Source: CAVUMR01 sp963742715 (GTDB lineage: Bacteria > Actinomycetota > Actinomycetes > Mycobacteriales > Micromonosporaceae). From it: DNA of 64,000 nt. The stretch is taken from positions 1,054,001-1,118,000 of the forward strand of contig CAVUMR010000001.1 of assembly GCA_963742715.1 (NCBI GenBank), in the 5' to 3' direction. This document shows, piece after piece, positions 9,107 through 16,337 of this stretch; the first letter of the stretch is position 1, and each line of letters opens with the position of its first letter. Made by a program: the position numbers and the translations under genes. The notes beneath the pieces were generated by a model, which was given only the letters and a program-made list of their open reading frames with translations, was not told where the DNA came from and made no database searches.

Positions 9107-10384
9107 TCAGACCCTTCGGATCGCGTCCGCGATCGCAGAGTCCAGCCCCGGCGGCACGCACCGCAGGTCAAGCATCAGCTGTCCGCGTTCGACCCGACCC
9201 ACGATCGGCGGGACCCCGAGTCGCAGCGGCTCGGCGTACCCCTCGGGCAGCGCGAGTGCCCACGACGGCAGCTCGACGTCCGGTGCCCCACCGCCACCGA
9301 CGACGGCGACCGAGACCACGACCTCGCCCCGGCCGGCCGCCTCCCGCAGCGCCGACACCCGCGCCCGCAGCTCCCCCGGCGAGGCGTGTACCGCCTGCCA
9401 GGTCGGGTGAGTCGGGCCGCGCAGGGTCGCCTCGAGCGCGGCGAGCGTCAGCTTGTCCACCCGCAGCGCGCGGGCCAGCGGGTGCCGGCGCAGCCGCTCC
9501 ACGATCGCGGCCCGGCCGAGCAGCAGCCCGGCCTGCGGCCCACCGAGCAGCTTGTCGCCGCTGGCCGTGACCAGGGCGGCACCCGCACGCAGCGCCGATG
9601 CGGCGTCCGGCTCGTCCGGCAGCTCCGGATCGCGGACCAGGAGCCCGGAGCCGAGGTCGGCGACCACCGGTACGCCGAGGGTGGCCAGCTCCCCGACCGG
9701 TACCGCCGAGGTGAAGCCGCGCATCACGAAGTTCGAGGGGTGCACCTTGAGCACGAAGGAGGTCGCGGATCCGATCGCGTCGGCGTAGTCCCCCAGCACG
9801 GTCCGGTTGGTGGTACCGACCTCGCGCAGCCGGGCACCGGTGGATTCGAGCAGGTCGGGCAGCCGGAACCCGTCGCCGATCTCCACCAGCTCGCCGCGGC
9901 TGACCACGATCTCCTTGTCGACCGCGAGCGCGGTGGCCGCGAGCACCAGCGCGGCGGCCCCGTTGTTCACCACGTGTACGGCTTCCGCGTCCGGTACCGC
10001 GGCGGCCAGCGCGGCCAGGGCGGTACGCCCGCGCCGGGCCCGCCGTCCGGTGGCCAGGTCCAGCTCCACGTCGCAGGTACCGCTGACCGACACCATCGCG
10101 GCGACGGCCGCCTCGGACAGCGGCGCCCGACCCAGGTTGGTGTGCAGCACGACGCCGGTCGCGTTGATCACCGGGCGGATGCCGGTGGCGGTCGCCGGCA
10201 GCGCGTCGACCGCCACGTCGGCCACCTGGACGGGGTCCACCTCACCGCGCCGGACCCGATCCTGAACAGCGGAAACGACCTCTTTGACCGGGCCGGCGCC
10301 GAGCCGTTCCGTGGCCGCGGCCAGCCGTGGGTCGGCGAGCACGTGGTCGGTGCGCGGCACCCGGCGACGCGGATCAGCCCCCAC
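9107..10384 (-). CDS. selA: L-seryl-tRNA(Sec) selenium transferase SelA
   Basis: SelA is a PLP enzyme that converts seryl-tRNA-Sec to selenocysteyl-tRNA-Sec using selenophosphate from SelD. The protein (about 425 aa) has the family opening RVPRTDHVLADPRL, the INATGVVLHTNLGRAPLS segment and the PLP-lysine motif SGDKLLGGPQAG (near residue 280). GTG 10384 is preferred because GGGAGG (10394-10399) lies nine bases upstream; ATG 10405 is possible but has no ribosome site because it abuts the tRNA. The gene follows selC by only 23 bases, so tRNA and mRNA are probably one primary transcript. Confidence 0.93.
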   Translation of the reverse strand: MGADPRRRVPRTDHVLADPRLAAATERLGAGPVKEVVSAVQDRVRRGEVDPVQVADVAVDALPATATGIRPVINATGVVLHTNLGRAPLSEAAVAAMVSVSGTCDVELDLATGRRARRGRTALAALAAAVPDAEAVHVVNNGAAALVLAATALAVDKEIVVSRGELVEIGDGFRLPDLLESTGARLREVGTTNRTVLGDYADAIGSATSFVLKVHPSNFVMRGFTSAVPVGELATLGVPVVADLGSGLLVRDPELPDEPDAASALRAGAALVTASGDKLLGGPQAGLLLGRAAIVERLRRHPLARALRVDKLTLAALEATLRGPTHPTWQAVHASPGELRARVSALREAAGRGEVVVSVAVVGGGGAPDVELPSWALALPEGYAEPLRLGVPPIVGRVERGQLMLDLRCVPPGLDSAIADAIRRV

Positions 10385-10407
10385 GACCACGCACCTCCCG
10401 AACATGC

Positions 10408-10503
10408 TGGCGGAGGCGGACGGGAATCGAACCCGCCCGGCCCGGATCCCGGGCCGCACCGGTTTTGAAGACCGGGAGGAGCACCAGCTACCTGAACGCC
10501 TCC
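10408..10503 (-). tRNA. selC: tRNA-Sec (anticodon UCA)
   Basis: Read on the minus strand the molecule starts GGAGGCG and ends CGCCTCC-G-CCA, giving a 7-bp acceptor stem (an eighth pair would be U-C), discriminator G, and an encoded CCA at 10408-10410. The anticodon stem-loop CCGGTCTTCAAAACCGG carries TCA. The T-loop is GGGTTCGATTCCC. A long variable arm (GCGGCCCGGGATCCGGGCCG type) and 96-nt total length are typical of tRNA-Sec. This reads UGA in the formate dehydrogenase gene at 19048-19050. It lies directly upstream of selA and selB. Confidence 0.95.
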
Positions 10504-10528
10504 AGGATGGGAGCCTAGTCTGGGCCAC

Positions 10529-11548
10529 ATGCGGCTCACCCAGTACGCCCGCGGCGGCGGCTGTGCCTGCAAGATCCCCCCGGGCGAGCTCGAATCCGTC
10601 GTCGCCAACCTGTTCGGCGACCAGCCAGGAGTCGGCGACCAGCCGGGAGCCAGCGGCAACGGCTGGAACGGCGAGCTTCTGGTCGGGCTGGAGACCGGTG
10701 ACGACGCGGCCGTCGTCCGGATCGCGAACGGCACCGCCGTGGTCGCCACCGCCGACTTCTTCACCCCGGTCGTCGACGACGCCTACGACTGGGGCCGGAT
10801 CGCCGCCGCCAACGCGCTTTCCGACGTGTACGCGATGGGTGGCACGCCGATCGTGGCGGTCAACCTGCTCGGCTGGCCGCGCGACGTACTGCCGTTGGAG
10901 CTGGTCACCGAGGTACTGCGGGGCGGGCTCGACGTGACCCGGGAAGCCGGCTGCCAACTCGGCGGCGGCCACAGCATCGACGACCCGGAGCCCAAGTACG
11001 GACTGGCCGTGACCGGGATCGCGGATCCCGACCGGCTGCTCCGCAACGACACCGGCAAACCGGGCATCCCGTTGACGCTGACGAAGCCGCTCGGGGTCGG
11101 CGTGCTGAACAACCGGCACAAGTCGACCGGTGAACGTTTCACCCACGCGATCGAATCGATGGTGTCGCTGAACCGGGACGCGGCCGTGGCGGCGGTGGCC
11201 GCCGGCATCACCACGGCCACCGACATCACCGGCTTCGGGCTGCTCGGCCACCTGCACAAGCTCGCCCGGGCGAGCGGCGTGACCGCGGTCGTCGACACGG
11301 CTGCCGTGCCCTATCTGGAGGCGGCACGCGAAAGCGCGGCCGAGGGGTACGTCAGCGGCGGCACCAAGCGCAATCTCGACTGGGTACGCCCGTACCTGGA
11401 CGCGGGCAGCACGGACGAGCAGGAGTTGCTGCTGCTCGCGGACGCGCAGACCTCCGGTGGCCTGTTGGTGGCCGGTGAGCTGCCGGGCTATCCGGTAATC
11501 GGGGAACTCGTACCGGCCCGGGACGGCATCACGATCGCGGTGCGTTGA
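10529..11548 (+). CDS. selD: Selenophosphate synthetase SelD
   Basis: SelD makes selenophosphate from selenide and ATP, the selenium donor for SelA. The 339-residue AIRS-fold protein has the catalytic N-terminal loop GCACKIPPGEL with a Cys (not Sec) and the following Lys, the ATP-binding GDDAAVV, the ADFFTPVVDD motif and GGGHSIDDPEPKYG. The C-terminal ITGFGLLGH and QTSGGLL motifs are present. It is divergent from selC with only 25 bases between them, so both promoters lie in a very compact region. The last codons and the stop (GCG GTG CGT TGA) are the first copy of a 12-bp tandem repeat. Confidence 0.95.
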   Translation: MRLTQYARGGGCACKIPPGELESVVANLFGDQPGVGDQPGASGNGWNGELLVGLETGDDAAVVRIANGTAVVATADFFTPVVDDAYDWGRIAAANALSDVYAMGGTPIVAVNLLGWPRDVLPLELVTEVLRGGLDVTREAGCQLGGGHSIDDPEPKYGLAVTGIADPDRLLRNDTGKPGIPLTLTKPLGVGVLNNRHKSTGERFTHAIESMVSLNRDAAVAAVAAGITTATDITGFGLLGHLHKLARASGVTAVVDTAAVPYLEAARESAAEGYVSGGTKRNLDWVRPYLDAGSTDEQELLLLADAQTSGGLLVAGELPGYPVIGELVPARDGITIAVR

Positions 11549-11616
11549 GCGGTGCGTTGAGCGGTGCGTTGAGCGGTGCGTTGAGCGGTGCGTTGAGCGG
11601 TGCGTTGAGCGGTGCG
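11537..11616 (+). repeat. 12-bp tandem repeat spanning selD stop and esterase start
   Basis: Six exact copies of GCGGTGCGTTGA (11537-11608) plus an 8-base partial copy. The first copy supplies the last residues and stop of SelD. The following copies, read in another frame, encode SGAL repeats at the N-terminus of the esterase and offer a TTG start in each copy. Confidence 0.95.
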
Positions 11617-13233
11617 CACGTCGCCCGCGCGGTCGCCGTGGTCGTGCTGGCCGCCGCGGTCCCGGGAGGTGCGGCCCCGACCGGTACCGCGCCGGTGGTC
11701 CGCACCGACGCGGGCGCGGTACAGGGTGTCCGTACCGACGGCGTCGACAGCTTCCTCGGCATCCGGTACGCCGCGCCCCCGACCGGACCGAACCGCTGGC
11801 GGCCGCCCCGTCCGGCGCGGGCGTGGCACGGCGTGCGGGACGCGACCCGGTACGGCAGCCGGTGTGCCGCCGCGGGCAGCGACAACGGCCCCCGTACCGA
11901 AAGCGAAGACTGCCTGTTCGTCAACGTGCAGCGACCGGCCGGCGTGGCGGCCGGCGACCGGCGGCCGGTGTACGTGTTCATCCACGGCGGCGCGCTGCTC
12001 AACGGCGGTGCCGACCAGGCGGACCTGGCGGCGGTCGTACGGGCCAGCGGCGTGATCGGGGTGTCGTTCAACTACCGCCTCGGCATGCTCGGCTTTCTCG
12101 CGACGCCGGAACTGACCGCCGAGGGTGGCGGGTCCGGCAACTACGGCTTCCTGGACCAGCAGGCCGCGCTGCGCTGGGTCCAGCGCAACCTCGCCGCGTT
12201 CGGCGGCGACCCGCACCGGGTCACGGTGGGTGGGGAGTCCGCCGGCGCCTGGTCGGTGTGCGCGCATCTGCTCGCGCCCGGCTCCCGGGGCCTGTTCGCG
12301 CAGGCGATGATACAGAGCGGGTCGTGTCCGGGCCGCACCCAACGGGAGGCCGAGGCGGCGGGCGCGTCCGCCGCGGCCGCCGCCGGCTGCCCCGACCCGT
12401 TCAGCAGGATGGCGTGTCTACGCGGTACGTCGGTGAGCTTCCTGCTCGACGCGCCGGTGTCCGCGCTCGCGCCGGTGTACGGCACCGCGACCCTCCCGCG
12501 CCGGCCGGCCGACGCCGTCCCGGCCGGGGAGTTCGCCCGGGTACCGCTGGTGATCGGCGCCAACCGGGACGAGGGCAGGACGTTCTCGCAGGGCTTCATC
12601 GGCTCGAGTCGAAGCCAGTACCTCGCCTGGTTGCGGACAGTCCCAGCGCTGCGGGGCCCCCCGCAGCCGCAAGGCGCCCCGGAGCCGCAGGGCACCCCGG
12701 AGCCGGCCGCCGTACTCGCGCACTACCCGTGGCCGGCCGACCCCGACCGGTTCACCGCGGCGTACCTCATCGGCGCGGTGATGACCGACGCCGGGCTGAT
12801 CTCCGGCATCGGCGGCTGCGCCAACCGGCGGCTGACCGGCTCGTTCGCCCGGTGGACGCCGGTACGGGCGTACGAGTTCGACCACCGCACCGGCCCCGGC
12901 CCGGGCTACGTCCCCGGGTACGTCTGGGGAGCCGGGCACGCCGCCGAACTCGCGTACCTGTTCCCGACGTTCAACCCGGAGCTTCCGCCGCTGTTCGACG
13001 ATGCCGAGCGGCGGCTGGCGCGGGACCTCCAGCACGCCTGGGGCGACTTCGCCCGCGACGGCGTACCGGCCGCGAACTGGCCGTCGTACAACGGCACCCG
13101 CCTGGTGATGTCGCTGCGCCCGGGTGGCGGCAGCCGGCCGGTCACGGACGCGGAGTTCGCCGCCGAGCACCAGTGCGACTTCTGGACCGCGCTGGACGCG
13201 CGTCACCCGGGCGCCGCGACGACGCCCGGGTGA
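11545..13233 (+). CDS. Secreted type-B carboxylesterase (alpha/beta hydrolase)
   Basis: An esterase/lipase-family protein of up to 562 residues. Visible features are the N-terminal SFLGIRYAAPP motif, the oxyanion loop HGGALLNGG, the nucleophile elbow GGESAGAWSV, the acid in ANRDEGRTF and the catalytic His in GAGHAAELAYLF. Cysteine pairs (CAAAGS...CLFVNV) fit disulfides. The N-terminus is hydrophobic (VARAVAVVVLAAAVPGGAAP) and looks like a signal peptide. The start is uncertain: any TTG in the 12-bp repeats (11545 onward) would give SGAL repeats before the signal, and none has a good ribosome site. It could be translated by reinitiation after SelD. Confidence 0.82.
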   Translation: MSGALSGALSGALSGALSGALSGAHVARAVAVVVLAAAVPGGAAPTGTAPVVRTDAGAVQGVRTDGVDSFLGIRYAAPPTGPNRWRPPRPARAWHGVRDATRYGSRCAAAGSDNGPRTESEDCLFVNVQRPAGVAAGDRRPVYVFIHGGALLNGGADQADLAAVVRASGVIGVSFNYRLGMLGFLATPELTAEGGGSGNYGFLDQQAALRWVQRNLAAFGGDPHRVTVGGESAGAWSVCAHLLAPGSRGLFAQAMIQSGSCPGRTQREAEAAGASAAAAAGCPDPFSRMACLRGTSVSFLLDAPVSALAPVYGTATLPRRPADAVPAGEFARVPLVIGANRDEGRTFSQGFIGSSRSQYLAWLRTVPALRGPPQPQGAPEPQGTPEPAAVLAHYPWPADPDRFTAAYLIGAVMTDAGLISGIGGCANRRLTGSFARWTPVRAYEFDHRTGPGPGYVPGYVWGAGHAAELAYLFPTFNPELPPLFDDAERRLARDLQHAWGDFARDGVPAANWPSYNGTRLVMSLRPGGGSRPVTDAEFAAEHQCDFWTALDARHPGAATTPG

Positions 13234-13237
13234 CGCG
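13199..13237. terminator. Strong hairpin between esterase and transporter genes
   Basis: A perfect 15-bp stem (CGCGTCACCCGGGCG and its complement) with a 9-base loop. It contains the esterase stop codon and ends 5 bp before the convergent transporter stop, so it probably serves both directions. Confidence 0.75.
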
Positions 13238-13242
13238 ACCGG

Positions 13243-14511
13243 TCAGGCGGTGACCCGCTTCTCGGTGTCCTCGGTGGCTGGTGCGGACGGCATCCGGGTG
13301 ACCAGCGGCAGCACCAGTGCGACCACCGCCACGATCGCGATCACCGTGAACGGCAGCGTGTAGCTCTTGCCACTCGACTCGTACAGCGCGGCCAGGATCA
13401 GCGGGCCGGCCACGCCGCCGATGCTCCAGCCGACGATCATCGCCCCGTAGATCGCGCCCGCGTTCGGGGTGCCGAAGTAGTCGGCCGCGGTCGCCGGCAT
13501 GGTGCCGAAGCCGCCGCCGTAGGCCAGGTACACCAGGGCCGCGAGCACCGCGAACAGCGCGAACGCCGCCGCGTGCGGAAGGATGAAGAAGCACACCGCC
13601 TGCAGCCCGAGCATGCCGAGGAACGCGCGCATCCGGCCGATCCGGTCGGACAGCCAGGCCCAGGCGATCCGACCGCCTCCGTTGAACAGGCCCAGTACGC
13701 CGACCAGCCCGGACGCGGTGGCGGCGCTGACCCCGGCGATCGCCTCGGTGGCGTCCGCGGCCTGCGAGATCAGCGCGATTCCGCAGGTCACGTTCAGGGT
13801 CAGGATCGCGGTCAGCATGTACCACTGCGGAGTGCGCAGCGCCTCGCCCAGCCCGTACACCTTGGTGCCGGGCACCGCACCGCCGGTGGTGGCCGCGACG
13901 AAGCCGGGCACCTCGTACCCGGCCGGCGGGTTCCGGAAGAACGACGCGCCCAGCACGATCGCCACCAGATACCCGATGCCGAGCGGCAGGAACACGCTCG
14001 GCTTGTCGTCGGTACCGCTCATCAGGGCTTTCGCCACCGGCGCGGTGATGAGTGCGCCGAAGCCGAACCCGGCGACCGCGATGCCGGTGATCAGTCCCCG
14101 GCGGTCCGGGAACCACTTGCTGAGCATCGCGATCGGGGTGATGTACACCGCGCCCAACCCGATGCCGCCCATCACGCCGTACGTCAGCACGAGCAGCCAC
14201 AGCTGGTCGCCGGAGGAGACGAACGAGGCGAGCACGATGCCCAGCGAGTACAGCACGCCGCCGCCGAGCGCGACCGGCCGTGGCCCGGTCCGGTCCTGGA
14301 TGCGGCCGCCGATGAAGCTACCGATGAAGATCGTGCCGATCACGAACTCGAAGGGCAGCACCACCTCCGACTTGCTCCACCCGAACTGCGCCTGCAGCGG
14401 TTTGTTGAACACGCTCCAGGCGTACACGGCACCGATCGCGAGCTGGACCAACACGGCGGCGGCGACGAGGCCCCACCGGCCGCGGGTCGGGTTGCGGGTT
14501 GCTTCGGTCAT
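13243..14511 (-). CDS. MFS transporter of the oxalate/formate antiporter (OFA) type
   Basis: A 422-residue, 12-helix major facilitator. The segment AIGAVYAWSVFNKPLQAQFGWS opening helix 1, RIQDRTGPRPVALGGG between helices 2 and 3, and the mid-protein FNGGGRIAWAWLSDRIGRM are typical of OFA transporters. ATG 14511 was chosen because the protein then begins MTEATRNPTRGRWG just ahead of helix 1. It lies 69 bp downstream of the formate dehydrogenase membrane-subunit gene on the same strand, so formate is the likely substrate (inferred from context). A perfect 12-bp palindrome lies upstream. Confidence 0.85.
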   Translation of the reverse strand: MTEATRNPTRGRWGLVAAAVLVQLAIGAVYAWSVFNKPLQAQFGWSKSEVVLPFEFVIGTIFIGSFIGGRIQDRTGPRPVALGGGVLYSLGIVLASFVSSGDQLWLLVLTYGVMGGIGLGAVYITPIAMLSKWFPDRRGLITGIAVAGFGFGALITAPVAKALMSGTDDKPSVFLPLGIGYLVAIVLGASFFRNPPAGYEVPGFVAATTGGAVPGTKVYGLGEALRTPQWYMLTAILTLNVTCGIALISQAADATEAIAGVSAATASGLVGVLGLFNGGGRIAWAWLSDRIGRMRAFLGMLGLQAVCFFILPHAAAFALFAVLAALVYLAYGGGFGTMPATAADYFGTPNAGAIYGAMIVGWSIGGVAGPLILAALYESSGKSYTLPFTVIAIVAVVALVLPLVTRMPSAPATEDTEKRVTA

Positions 14512-14537
14512 GGCTTCCCCCGGGGGGTAGGGAAATG

Positions 14538-14549
14538 CCGCTATAGCGG
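14538..14549. promoter_or_regulatory. 12-bp palindrome upstream of the formate transporter
   Basis: CCGCTATAGCGG is a perfect palindrome 26 bp upstream of the ATG at 14511, in the short gap after the formate dehydrogenase operon. It could be an operator or an internal promoter element for the transporter; it might also end transcription weakly. Confidence 0.4.
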
Positions 14550-14580
14550 TTGCCCGTCCGGTACCCCGGGCAGCCGCCAC

Positions 14581-15561
14581 TTATCCCTGGTGAGTGCGAT
14601 CCATCCGTTCCCGCTGCGGCACGACCGTGTACTTCGGGTCCTTCGCCGAAGCCACGCCGCCGTCGACGATGCCGAACCGGGTCGCCGCGCCGCCGGCGAG
14701 CAGCGCGGCACCGGACAGCGCGGACAGCACCCGGCTGCGCCGCCCGAGCACCGCCCCGGCCACCCCGGCCGCGGTCAGCATCCGACCGGCCCGCAGCAGC
14801 CGGCCGGCCCGACCGGTCCGGTACGCCTCGCTGGCCAGGCCGAGCCCGTTCTCGAGCTGGTGGGAGCCGGCCAGCTCCATCGCCGCACCCGCCACCGCCA
14901 TCCGGCAGGCCGGCCCGGTCTCCTCGACCGGCGCCGCGATCAGCCCCAGGCCCGCCGCGCTCGCCAGCGCACTGCCGGAAAACACGAAGGGCAGCTCGCG
15001 GTACGCCTCGTGCCAGGACGGTACGGCGGTGTTGCTCAGCAGCACGGCGGTGTACGTGCCGAGCGCCGGAGCCAGTGCCGCGGCCGCGTATCCGGCCACC
15101 CGACCGACCGGCCGGGCGAGCCGCCCGATGCCGCGATCCGGCAGTACCTCACCGGCCGCGGCGGCACTGGCGGCCGCACCGAACGCGGCCAGGATCCAGG
15201 TACCCATCGACATCGGCGAGGTGGGCTTCGCGACCCGCAGCATGTGGTGGAAACGCTCCGGCCGACCCAGGTCGTTGATCAGGAAGTACGTGCTGGCGGC
15301 GAGCGCACCCACCGCGCCGAGTCGACCGGCCCGGCGCAGGCCGGGACGCCCGGTCGCATCGGCTCCGGCCGCGAGCAGCGCGGATCCGGCCGCCACTCCT
15401 CCGGTGAAGAAGTACGCCGGGATGTCGTGCTTCCACACCGGCGCCTTGATGATCGGCCGGCCGTAGTACGACTGGAAGTCGGCGTCGGGCACCATCGCCC
15501 GCTCGGCGCCACCGCGCCGCCGGCCGCCGTTGCCGCGCTGGCCGTTGCCGGCGGCGGTCAC
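14581..15561 (-). CDS. NrfD/PsrC-like membrane subunit of formate dehydrogenase
   Basis: A 326-residue polytopic protein with KHDIPAYFFTGGVAAGSALL near residue 50, typical of NrfD-type quinone-interacting membrane subunits, and eight or so hydrophobic segments. The start GTG 15561 overlaps the stop of the iron-sulfur subunit (GTGA). It should anchor the dehydrogenase and pass electrons from the iron-sulfur subunit to menaquinone. It is unlike the cytochrome b gamma subunit of the E. coli enzyme, and no heme-ligand pattern is obvious. Confidence 0.85.
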   Translation of the reverse strand: MTAAGNGQRGNGGRRRGGAERAMVPDADFQSYYGRPIIKAPVWKHDIPAYFFTGGVAAGSALLAAGADATGRPGLRRAGRLGAVGALAASTYFLINDLGRPERFHHMLRVAKPTSPMSMGTWILAAFGAAASAAAAGEVLPDRGIGRLARPVGRVAGYAAAALAPALGTYTAVLLSNTAVPSWHEAYRELPFVFSGSALASAAGLGLIAAPVEETGPACRMAVAGAAMELAGSHQLENGLGLASEAYRTGRAGRLLRAGRMLTAAGVAGAVLGRRSRVLSALSGAALLAGGAATRFGIVDGGVASAKDPKYTVVPQRERMDRTHQG

Positions 15562-16337
15562 CGCCGCCGCCCCAGGAACGCACCGATGACGGCGACCGCC
15601 ATGGTGGCGGCGGCCAGGCCGGCGTGCTTCCACATCGACGGCAGGTCCCGGGTGGTCACCACCGGATCGGGCGGCAGGCCGTACACCTCCGGCTCGTCCA
15701 GCAGCAGGAAGAACGCGCCGTCACCGCCGACGCCGTCGTCGGGATCGTGGCCGTACAGCCGGGCACTGGTCTCGCCGTCCGCCTGCAACGTGTCGAGCCG
15801 CTGCGCGGCGCGGGTGCGCAGCTCCTCGAGTGGCCCGTACTGGATCGACTCGGTGGGGCACGCCTGCGCGCAGGCCGGCGTCATCCCCTCGCCGATCCGG
15901 TCGTAGCACATCGTGCACTTCCAGGCCCGGCCGTCGCCGGGGCGCTGGTCGATCACGCCGTACGGGCAGGCCGGAATGCAGTAGCCGCACCCGTTGCAGA
16001 TGTCCTCCTGGACGACCACGGTGCCGAACTCGGTGCGGAACAGCGAGCCGGTCGGGCACACGTCCAGGCAGGCCGAGTTCGTACAGTGCTTGCACACGTC
16101 CGACGACATCAGCCAGCGGCCGTCCTGCCCGGGCGTGCGCTGCTCGATGAACGCGACGTGCCGCCAGGTGTTGGCACTCAACGAGCCGGTGTTGTCGTAC
16201 GACATGCCGAGCAGGTTGAGCCCGTCGTCGGGCACGAGGTTCCACTCCTTGCAGGCGACCTCGCACGCCTTGCAGCCGATACACACGCTGGTGTCGGTGA
16301 AGAAGCCCATCCGGGGCGGGTTCTCAGCCACGGTCAC
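15558..16337 (-). CDS. fdhB: Formate dehydrogenase iron-sulfur subunit (four 4Fe-4S ferredoxin-like)
   Basis: A 259-residue electron-transfer subunit. Four cysteine groups are visible: CIGCKACEVAC (near 18), CKHCTNSACLDVC, CNGCGYCIPAC and CTMC...CAQAC. This is the pattern of the beta subunits of molybdopterin dehydrogenases. A C-terminal hydrophobic helix (HAGLAAATMAVAVIGAFLG) anchors it to the membrane. It starts at GTG 16337, overlapping the end of the catalytic-subunit gene by 14 bp, so synthesis is coupled. It relays electrons from the catalytic site to the NrfD-like subunit. Confidence 0.9.
   Translation of the reverse strand: MTVAENPPRMGFFTDTSVCIGCKACEVACKEWNLVPDDGLNLLGMSYDNTGSLSANTWRHVAFIEQRTPGQDGRWLMSSDVCKHCTNSACLDVCPTGSLFRTEFGTVVVQEDICNGCGYCIPACPYGVIDQRPGDGRAWKCTMCYDRIGEGMTPACAQACPTESIQYGPLEELRTRAAQRLDTLQADGETSARLYGHDPDDGVGGDGAFFLLLDEPEVYGLPPDPVVTTRDLPSMWKHAGLAAATMAVAVIGAFLGRRR

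Noticed and set aside
10406..11257. Longer SelA start across selC and selD DNA
   Set aside because: It would run through the tRNA gene and the antisense of selD; the family N-terminus begins after 10405.
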